Shown in pieces: positions 1-6,995 of a stretch of 64,000 nt of DNA (its first letter is position 1; each line of letters begins with the position of its first letter). The notes under the pieces are model-generated. The model was not told the DNA's origin, did not search any database, and saw only the letters and a program-made list of their open reading frames with translations. The DNA is from SIG299 sp964544055. Lineage in GTDB: Bacteria > Bacillota > Clostridia > Lachnospirales > Lachnospiraceae. The stretch is taken from NCBI GenBank assembly GCA_964544055.1, contig CAZJAA010000004.1, positions 62,001-126,000 on the forward strand, read 5' to 3'. A program made the position numbers and the translations under genes.

Positions 1-1625
1 GTCTGTCCTGCCACAACAACAGTAATGCTTTCTTCCACATCACCATACAGAGAGTATGCCGTAACAAGTGCCGTTCCGATGCTCTTTGCATGCAGCTTTC
101 CATTGTATACTGTTACCACATCCGGATTGGAGGTTTTCCACACAATAATATCGTTACAGTTCTCCGGAACCTTCGCAGCCGCTATCTGAAAATACTCCGA
201 AGCTTCCATCGTAAGGCTGTTTTCTTTGGAAAGTTTTTCTGCCTGAAGCTGAATTTCTGTTATTTTTTGAACTTCCGGTTCTTTTGTAATTTCTGTCAGA
301 CTTTCATAGCCCAAGTAAAATCCACGCATGATACCGTATGTCAGTTCCGGATATAAAAGCTCACAGGTATCACGGCGTATAATTGTAAAGCAGTAATCTG
401 CGGTATCTGCATTTTCATGGTTAAAGTATCCGGCATCCCAGAGTACAGGAACAATACCGATTTTTTTACACATATAATTGACTGCTTCCAGATAGTACAC
501 ACGCTCCGAAGTATTGTTTTTATCAATGGCTCCATATTCGCCTAAAATAACCGGATATCCTGCATCAATAAAGCGGGAAAGCTTCTGCATATTTGTTTCC
601 AGATTCTGTGCCGATTTTTCACTGTAAGTACGGTTTGTCATATTTTCGGCAAGTCCAAACAGCCAGTCATAATCATGCACGGCAAGGAATAAATGTCCGG
701 CAGCATCCTCCGGCATGGAAAAACCATATTCTTCCTTGGTTGTATTGATAATATTGGTATAACGTCCCGGAACAGACAGCCAGCGTTTTGCATTGTTTCC
801 ACCGGTTGTGCGCACCGTATCTACAAAAATCTGGTTTAATTCCATGATTACCTGCATATCCTTCTTAATACCTGCATCCGTATTATCCGGACCAACCACT
901 TCATTCATTGCTTCAAAAATCAGGTGCTCATCATAGTCTTTAAAGCGTTCTGCAATATTCTTCCATACCGCAGCAAACTTTTCCTTGACCGGTGTAATGT
1001 CCTCCGCACCAACACGAAGCCATCCGGTCTGTTCCGCACCGTCGTGATGAATATTAATGATACAGTACATATCCTGGGAAGCACAGTAGTCCACAATTTC
1101 CTGTACACGGGATATCCACTGTTCGTTGATGGCATAACCATTTTCGTCATCAATCATGTTACCCCAGGTCACCGGAACACGCACCGTATTAAAACCGGCA
1201 TCATGCACTGCCGTCATCAGCTTCTTTGTTGTTACATAGGGCTGCCAGAGTGTTTCCAGCGGGGTAAAACCGGTGTGACCATCCATCGTATTTCCAAGGT
1301 TCCAGCCCGTTCCCATCTCAGCCACCATTTCATCCGCTGTCAGCTCACGGAATGCTTCCGTAAACAATTTGCTTTCCGGGGTTGGTTCCGGAGTTGGCTC
1401 TGCCGTCGTTTCTGCTGTTGGCTCCAAAGTCGGCTCCGCTGTTGGCTCCACTGTTGGCTCTAAAGTCGGATCTGCCGTTGGTTCCAAAGTCGGCTGTATG
1501 GTCACTGTTGGTGTCGGTGTTGGTGTCGTTCCTTTCGAAATTCCACATGCTGTCATGGAAAGCACCGTAGCCGCACTCAGTAAAAGTGCCATTGTTCTTT
1601 TTTTCCATGCTTTCTTCTTTTTCAT
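1..1625 (-). CDS. GH5-family glycoside hydrolase lipoprotein, 3' end cut off by the window
   Basis: Likely an endo-acting beta-glycanase (cellulase/mannanase-type) tethered outside the cell. Residues 1-27 form a lipoprotein signal ending in the lipobox LSMTAC (Cys27), followed by a Pro/Thr/Glu linker of TLEPTADP-type repeats to about residue 80. The catalytic part shows the GH5 pattern: WNLGNTMDG near the start, an acid/base Glu in FEAMNE and a nucleophile Glu in LGEYGA. From about residue 460 a bacterial Ig-like (Big_2) domain begins (WKTSNPDVVTV, IGTALVTAYS) and runs out of the window, so the C-terminus is unknown; 541 residues are visible. The ATG at 1625 has AAGGAAGG upstream. It starts 4 bases after the YesL-like gene, so the two are probably translated from one message with the sugar ABC importer. 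The exact substrate cannot be told from sequence alone. Confidence 0.85.
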   Translation of the reverse strand, partial: MKKKKAWKKRTMALLLSAATVLSMTACGISKGTTPTPTPTVTIQPTLEPTADPTLEPTVEPTAEPTLEPTAETTAEPTPEPTPESKLFTEAFRELTADEMVAEMGTGWNLGNTMDGHTGFTPLETLWQPYVTTKKLMTAVHDAGFNTVRVPVTWGNMIDDENGYAINEQWISRVQEIVDYCASQDMYCIINIHHDGAEQTGWLRVGAEDITPVKEKFAAVWKNIAERFKDYDEHLIFEAMNEVVGPDNTDAGIKKDMQVIMELNQIFVDTVRTTGGNNAKRWLSVPGRYTNIINTTKEEYGFSMPEDAAGHLFLAVHDYDWLFGLAENMTNRTYSEKSAQNLETNMQKLSRFIDAGYPVILGEYGAIDKNNTSERVYYLEAVNYMCKKIGIVPVLWDAGYFNHENADTADYCFTIIRRDTCELLYPELTYGIMRGFYLGYESLTEITKEPEVQKITEIQLQAEKLSKENSLTMEASEYFQIAAAKVPENCNDIIVWKTSNPDVVTVYNGKLHAKSIGTALVTAYSLYGDVEESITVVVAGQ

Positions 1626-1629
1626 TTTC

Positions 1630-2250
1630 TTAACCTTCCTTCGCTTTACGTTCTATATCCCTGAAAATATACAATGCCGGGCCGCTAATCGTAAAAAACA
1701 CTACTGCAGGACCAATCAGCACTCCAAGAAACATTGTTGTCGTGCTGAATAAAAACACAACAATTTCCACAGCCAGCACTACGGCAACCATAATCGTTCT
1801 TCCAAAATATTTCACACTGATATCCATGGAATTTTTCAGGGTTCTTAACAATCCATTTTCATATCTTGCCATCAGGGCATAGGCATAAATAAAGTAGCAA
1901 AAACACATGACACTTCCTACAATGCCAAGAACCAGAAAATAAATCGGATTTCCCTCTACTGCATTAAACAATTGAAAATCCAGATAAAGTGCATAAAGAA
2001 AGAACAGATTTAAAAGTCCTGTTGGAATTCCCTGTTTCAGATTACTTTTAAAAGCCTCCCAGAATTGTCTGGCAATGTAACCTTCTCTTTCATCCACCAT
2101 TTTAAGCGTCACTGCAAACGCCGCCGCTGTGGAAGCTCCAAGCGTTACCACAGGCAGGGAAAACAGCAGCCATAAAAAATTCAATTTTATCATATCCAGC
2201 AGCCGGCTGAAAAAATGATATAACGGTCCATCTACACTAAAAAGCTTCAT
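1630..2250 (-). CDS. YesL-like integral membrane protein (DUF624)
   Basis: A 206-residue membrane protein with about five hydrophobic segments, beginning MKLFSVDGPLYHFFSRL, the typical opening of the YesL/DUF624 family. These proteins accompany Lpl/Yes-type sugar ABC importers in Firmicutes; their biochemical role is not known. The reading frame is open further upstream, but the ATG at 2250 is preceded by AAGGATG and the upstream part runs through a hairpin, so the shorter start is chosen. It lies between the solute-binding protein gene and the GH5 gene, 4 bases from the latter, which supports a role in the same glycan-uptake operon. Confidence 0.75.
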   Translation of the reverse strand: MKLFSVDGPLYHFFSRLLDMIKLNFLWLLFSLPVVTLGASTAAAFAVTLKMVDEREGYIARQFWEAFKSNLKQGIPTGLLNLFFLYALYLDFQLFNAVEGNPIYFLVLGIVGSVMCFCYFIYAYALMARYENGLLRTLKNSMDISVKYFGRTIMVAVVLAVEIVVFLFSTTTMFLGVLIGPAVVFFTISGPALYIFRDIERKAKEG

Positions 2251-2270
2251 ATTTACATCCTTTTTGCAGT

Positions 2271-2302
2271 AAAAGGGGCTGACATTCTGCGCAGCCCCTT
2301 TT
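2271..2302 (-). terminator. hairpin between binding-protein and YesL-like genes
   Basis: Eleven-base arms AAAAGGGGCTG and CAGCCCCTTTT enclose a 10-base loop. The U-run is short, so it is probably a leaky terminator or a message-stabilising hairpin that lets the binding protein be made in excess over the downstream genes. Confidence 0.55.
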
Positions 2303-2320
2303 ATTTTTACCCACGTATTA

Positions 2321-4081
2321 CTATCTTGTTGCTTCTTCCAGACTATGACGTACTTCTGCTTCCTGGTTACACCATGCAACACACTCGTCATAACCATATG
2401 CCTTAGCATCATTTTTCATCTTGTTCAAAAGCATATTAAACTGTCCATCTGACTGAGCATAAATGCAGTTCCAGCTTCCTGTTACGATACAGTTTGCAAC
2501 CTGCTCCCAGACAACCTTAAGTTCATCGGACTTTAAGGACGCACTGTAAGTAGTAGCTGGAGATACTTTATAATTTTTGGATTTGATGTACTCATTTGGA
2601 GTAGTACATCCGGTATAATTTCTCCAGTCAGCTTCCAAATCACAGGATACTTCAATCAGATTGCTCTTCCATGCTTCCTGGTTATAGGTTTCACCATTGG
2701 AATCCGGATTTACTGCATTCTTGGACCATGTAATATTGTTCATCTGCTGACGACCATCAGAATAGGAGAAACCAGCATAGTCACCTTCCATCATTGTGTC
2801 GCCGGTAGAGTTACACTTCTTACCAAATTCAGTGAAGTAAGTATTTCCTTCTTCATCATAATCCCAGATAATACCCTTTGGACCATACTCAGAAATCATA
2901 TAGCCTTCCGGTGTACATAACCAGTTGATGATTTCCATGCAAAGCTCCGGATACTGGCTGTTTGCGCCAATAGCCCAAACTCTGTTACCGCCATATGGGT
3001 TCATGGCATAAGTAAGAGGAGTTGCATTTTCTGGAAGCATCGTCGTCATGTATTTTCCATTTGTCAGATGTGCTTCTGTATTAAAGGCAAGATTGCCGGC
3101 ATAGTTAAAAATAGAACAGAATACGCCACCACCAATTACCTTAGTTGCCATTTCATCATAGGTCTGAGTCATGGAGTCAGGATCAAGCAGTCCCTCACGG
3201 TATAATGTGTTGAAGAACTTTAACATTTCAAGGTAAGGACCATTTTCATCCAGAGCGCCGTAGAATGTGCCGGTATCACAGTCATACAGTCCCATATGGA
3301 ACTCATCATAGCCATAAAAAGCAGTTGCCATGGATTTTACGTACATTACCATGTTTCCATCCCAGTCCGGCCATAAAGACATTGCATAAGCTTCCTTACC
3401 GGTATCATCCGTTGGACAGATTGCCTTCATATCCTTGAAAAGTGTTAATAAATCGTTTAAATCCTTTACTACAGGATAGCCAAGCTCTTTGTATAAATCC
3501 CAGCGGATATCCCATGTGTAGAACGGTTCTTCGATGCTGGCACCATCTGCCGGTGCAACACCATGACCGAAACCATAAATCTTTCCTTTTTCCGGAGTAA
3601 TGTTTCTGTTTGCTTCCAGTGCAAGGGACATATGCTCCTTAATATAAGAACCATATTCGGTTAAAACATCATCTTCTTCCCAGTCAAACAGCATATCTGC
3701 TGCTACTGCTCTCTTATAATCCTCATCCGTGCTACCGAAGATTACAATATCACCGAGATTTCCGGATTCCATACGGGTATCAAATACACCATCCGTATCC
3801 GGAACAATCATCAGCTTAACATTAAACTTATCCAGCATAACCTTGGCAAACCAGCCTACCTGTTCACCGGAGAAGTTTGCCAGCTGGCTGTATACTGTCA
3901 ATTCAATTGGTTCATTCTTTTTGTTTGTTGTGCCGGAATTCGTACCGGAATTAGCATTCGGATTTGTTCCGTTCGAACCTCCGTTTTCATTCTGTGTGCC
4001 CTCACTTCCGCAGGCTGCCAGTGAAAAAACCATGGTAGCTGCCAGCATCATGGCAAGAACTCTTTTCCATAAATGTTTCAT
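2321..4081 (-). CDS. sugar ABC transporter substrate-binding lipoprotein (LplA-type)
   Basis: Extracellular solute-binding protein of 586 residues that would deliver an oligosaccharide to the permeases encoded just upstream. It opens with a lipoprotein signal, MVFSLAACGSEG (lipobox LAAC, Cys24), then a Ser/Asn/Thr-rich linker (NENGGSNGTN), then the binding domain from about residue 55 (EPIELTVYSQL). The length, well above the 400-450 of maltose-type proteins, is typical of the LplA group that pairs with LplB/YtcP permeases. GGAGGATACAT precedes the ATG at 4081. It lies 146 bases after the YtcP-like permease gene and before a YesL-like gene, the usual order of such operons. The bound sugar is not predictable from sequence; the GH5 enzyme nearby suggests a beta-glucan or mannan fragment. 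Confidence 0.85.
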   Translation of the reverse strand: MKHLWKRVLAMMLAATMVFSLAACGSEGTQNENGGSNGTNPNANSGTNSGTTNKKNEPIELTVYSQLANFSGEQVGWFAKVMLDKFNVKLMIVPDTDGVFDTRMESGNLGDIVIFGSTDEDYKRAVAADMLFDWEEDDVLTEYGSYIKEHMSLALEANRNITPEKGKIYGFGHGVAPADGASIEEPFYTWDIRWDLYKELGYPVVKDLNDLLTLFKDMKAICPTDDTGKEAYAMSLWPDWDGNMVMYVKSMATAFYGYDEFHMGLYDCDTGTFYGALDENGPYLEMLKFFNTLYREGLLDPDSMTQTYDEMATKVIGGGVFCSIFNYAGNLAFNTEAHLTNGKYMTTMLPENATPLTYAMNPYGGNRVWAIGANSQYPELCMEIINWLCTPEGYMISEYGPKGIIWDYDEEGNTYFTEFGKKCNSTGDTMMEGDYAGFSYSDGRQQMNNITWSKNAVNPDSNGETYNQEAWKSNLIEVSCDLEADWRNYTGCTTPNEYIKSKNYKVSPATTYSASLKSDELKVVWEQVANCIVTGSWNCIYAQSDGQFNMLLNKMKNDAKAYGYDECVAWCNQEAEVRHSLEEATR

Positions 4082-4227
4082 ATGTATCCTCCTTTTTATT
4101 TTGTGTGCTCTCGGAAGCTCTTAAATAAAGTATTCCGGACTCACCCTTTATTTAAACAGGTCTCCTCCAACCTGCTCAAATCCGCTGTTTCAACTGTTAC
4201 TGTTCGCTGCATTCCATTTTGTATTCA

Positions 4228-5199
4228 TCATCCCTTTACGGCACCTAACATAATGCCCTTTTCAAAATAACGCTGCATAAACGGATACACCGCCAGAATC
4301 GGAATTACCGTTACCATGGAGATGGTGTACTTGATTACCTTGGAATCCAGTACTCCTGCCATAAGGTCTGCTGCCTGCGAACTGCTGATACCGCCTGACA
4401 TAATAGAACCAAGGCTGGTTGTCTGATTTAAGTAAATATACAGACGGTGCTGCAATGTCTGCAATGCCGGAGTACCGCTCATGTACAGAATGGAGTCCAT
4501 AAAGGAATTCCAGTGACCAACGGCACCAAAAATAGCAATGGTTGCAAGAATTGGTTTGCTTAACGGCCAGATAATGTTACGGAAAATTTTCATGTGACTG
4601 GCACCGTCAATAAATGCACTTTCTTCCAGTTCTGCCGGAATAGATTCTATGTAGGTTTTTACCAGAATAATATTATACGGCTGAACAATTGCCGGAATAA
4701 TATAAACAAGGTAGTTTTCTGTCAGTCCGAGCATTAAAAGATTTAAGTAAGTTGGTACCAGACCTGCATTAAAATACATTGTAATAACAAGGAAACGATA
4801 CCATACCTTTCTGTGCCACATTTCCTGTTTTGTCATCAGGTATCCGGCAAGTGCAGAAACTACCACCATCAGGGAAGTACCGATAACCGTTCTGGATACC
4901 GATACTAAAAATGCATCCAGAATTTCACTAGCATTTAGCAGGGACAGGTAGTTTTGAAAGTGTATTCCCTGCGGAATAAAGTTGATTGCACCAATCCGAA
5001 CCAGCGCATTATCTGAAATCGTATTAATAAACAGATAATAAAACGGGAACAGACAGCTTATGGTAAAAAGCCCGAAGAAAAAATAGTTCAGGATATTAAA
5101 AATCACATCACCTACAGTCAGCTTCTGTTTTTTCTTATGTGTTTTGTAATACCTCTTTTCTGCCTTTAAGTCCAGCTTTTCCTGTTTTGTTTTTGCCAT
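4228..5199 (-). CDS. sugar ABC transporter permease (MalG/YtcP family)
   Basis: One of the two membrane subunits of a carbohydrate importer, 323 residues with about six transmembrane segments. The cytoplasmic EAA loop that contacts the ATPase is visible near residue 190-220 (ELEESAFIDGASHMKIF). The basic N-terminus MAKTKQEKLDLKAEKR and the C-terminal FEKGIMLGAVKG are typical of the YtcP branch. GGAGGTGAGAAACG precedes the ATG. It follows the LplB-like permease by 15 bases. No ATPase gene is present in the window, as usual in Firmicutes where a shared MsmK-type ATPase serves many importers. Confidence 0.9.
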   Translation of the reverse strand: MAKTKQEKLDLKAEKRYYKTHKKKQKLTVGDVIFNILNYFFFGLFTISCLFPFYYLFINTISDNALVRIGAINFIPQGIHFQNYLSLLNASEILDAFLVSVSRTVIGTSLMVVVSALAGYLMTKQEMWHRKVWYRFLVITMYFNAGLVPTYLNLLMLGLTENYLVYIIPAIVQPYNIILVKTYIESIPAELEESAFIDGASHMKIFRNIIWPLSKPILATIAIFGAVGHWNSFMDSILYMSGTPALQTLQHRLYIYLNQTTSLGSIMSGGISSSQAADLMAGVLDSKVIKYTISMVTVIPILAVYPFMQRYFEKGIMLGAVKG

Positions 5200-5214
5200 C
5201 GTTTCTCACCTCCA

Positions 5215-6666
5215 CTACATAATACTCTCGCCACGGATGAGCTTGGAAACACCGTTTGCCAGGAATAAAAGTGTTACACTGACAAGCGTTTTTACCATAC
5301 CTACTACTGTGGACAGAGGAACTAAGCCTTTACCAATACCGATTTTGTAAACATAAAGGTCTAATACTTCCATATCTGCTGCATTTCTTGCATTTTCGAA
5401 TACAAGGTACTGGTCCATACCATTGCTTAAAATGTTTGCAACAGACATTAAAAGTAATACGCAGAAGGTTGGAATCAGACCCGGCACCGTAATATGCCAC
5501 ATTTTTTGGAAACGTCCGGCACCGTCTACGGTAGCTGCTTCGTAAAGCTGCTGGTCAATACCGGAAATGCCGGAAATGTAAATAATTGCACTCCAGCCGG
5601 TACCCTTCCACATACCCCATGCAAGCATCTTGAACCAGGTTCCGGAATCGCTTAGCAGGTAGTTGGTTGTGTAGGCATTTCCAGTGATAGAGGTCATCAT
5701 ACTATTGATGAAACCATCTGTTGAAAAGATTGCAAGTGCAATTGCGTATACTAAAACCCAGCTGATAAAGTTTGGAATTGTAGTAAACGTCTGTACAAAA
5801 CGACGAAACCAGCCGGTTTTGATTTCTGTAAGGAAAATGGCAAATGCCATTGGCACCCAGCTTGTCGCAATACCAAGACCGCTCATAATCAGGGTGTTTT
5901 TCAAAACACGAACAATATCACTTCTGGTTGCGCTGTTCTGGAACAGATAGGTAAACCACTTAAAGCCAACGAATTTATCCATCGAAAGCGTTTCTCCGGC
6001 TTTGTAGTCAAAGAACGCATATCTCCAGCCCCACAGCGGCAGATAAGAGAATACGAAAACAAAGGCAATGATTGGAATAAACATAAGGAACAGTTTCATT
6101 GTTGTTTTCATTTCGAGCTTTTCTTCTTTTTCCGCACGTGGCTGGAACACGAGAATAATAATGTTTGCTACCAGCAAAATCAGGGTAAGCACAGCATAAA
6201 TATACATGCCGCTTGGCATAATGTTGTATACTTTTTCCGGACGACTGGAACCGCCAAAGCTTTCATAAGCCAGATAAAGTCCCACCATACCGGCAAGCAT
6301 CAGAACAGAGCCGCCAAGTCCAAACCAGTTGCCCATACGCTTCATTTTTAAGTTGCCGACAGACATACAGCCATCTACTGTCCAAAGAACCAGACCAAGA
6401 CAAAGAAGTGCTGCTGCAACCATCAGAAGAACAAAACTGCTACTCTGCACCCAGCCTTTGTCTAATGGTCTCATAGCAAGTGTCGTAAGGGAATTGTAAG
6501 AAATTGCCGTGGTAAACAACGACAGATTCTTATTAATCAGATTACATACATAGCCTGGATTCGTTGCCGGGAAGAACATCATAATCAGCCCCAGTATCGT
6601 ACCAATTCTTGTAACGTAATAGACCTTATCGGTCCAGCCATTACTTTGCACTTTTACTTTTTTCAT
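5215..6666 (-). CDS. sugar ABC transporter permease (LplB family) with extra N-terminal membrane domain
   Basis: Partner permease of the same importer. The canonical LplB part starts near residue 190 (MKLFLMFIPIIAF) and carries the EAA loop (QLYEAATVDGAGRFQKM) near residue 390. LplB proteins are usually close to 300 residues; this one has 483 because about 185 residues with roughly four hydrophobic segments precede the core. The start is supported by GGGAGGTTGCA before the ATG at 6666, and no better ribosome site is seen at the core start, so the extension is probably real. It is the first gene of the importer operon. A possible -10 (TATAAT, minus strand, 6752-6757) lies upstream but has no clear -35. 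Confidence 0.85.
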   Translation of the reverse strand: MKKVKVQSNGWTDKVYYVTRIGTILGLIMMFFPATNPGYVCNLINKNLSLFTTAISYNSLTTLAMRPLDKGWVQSSSFVLLMVAAALLCLGLVLWTVDGCMSVGNLKMKRMGNWFGLGGSVLMLAGMVGLYLAYESFGGSSRPEKVYNIMPSGMYIYAVLTLILLVANIIILVFQPRAEKEEKLEMKTTMKLFLMFIPIIAFVFVFSYLPLWGWRYAFFDYKAGETLSMDKFVGFKWFTYLFQNSATRSDIVRVLKNTLIMSGLGIATSWVPMAFAIFLTEIKTGWFRRFVQTFTTIPNFISWVLVYAIALAIFSTDGFINSMMTSITGNAYTTNYLLSDSGTWFKMLAWGMWKGTGWSAIIYISGISGIDQQLYEAATVDGAGRFQKMWHITVPGLIPTFCVLLLMSVANILSNGMDQYLVFENARNAADMEVLDLYVYKIGIGKGLVPLSTVVGMVKTLVSVTLLFLANGVSKLIRGESIM

Positions 6667-6995
6667 TGCAACCTCCCATTATTTTTGTACTGCATTTTCT
6701 GCTCATGTCTTCTGGCAGTTCCATACAGATACATTCTTATTTTATGGGATAATTATACTCTTTTCACCCCAAAAAGAATACCGCAAATAACCGATACAAA
6801 ATACAGTAATTTTTTGCCCACCTCTTTTTTTAGATGCCACCTTTTTTATCAGACAGACTTTTTACATACATGCTTTTTTTACATATAAATCTTCAGAAGC
6901 AGGACATTTTTTTATTTCACAGAATATGCAAAAAGGCACAGCTGCTTTTTTGCAAGCTGTGCCTTTTTATCAGACGTTCTTATCTGCATCCGGGA
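6667..6995. other. intergenic region between surface-protein gene and importer operon
   Basis: A 329-base gap. It holds the terminator at 6930-6968 that ends the surface-protein transcript and, closer to the permease start, a TATAAT-like -10 on the minus strand (6752-6757). It is rich in T-tracts on the plus strand. No credible coding sequence or further repeat was seen. Confidence 0.5.
6930..6968 (-). terminator. strong terminator after the surface-protein gene
   Basis: Perfect 14-base arms (AAAAAGGCACAGCT and its complement) around an 11-base loop, with U-runs on both sides, so it could stop transcription in either direction. It lies 27 bases beyond the stop codon of the minus-strand surface-protein gene. 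Confidence 0.85.

Noticed and set aside
1369..1752. Plus-strand frame rich in VGS repeats opposite the GH5 linker
   Set aside because: It is the complement of the Pro/Thr/Glu linker of the GH5 protein; the low-complexity sequence leaves other frames open. No ribosome site or function.
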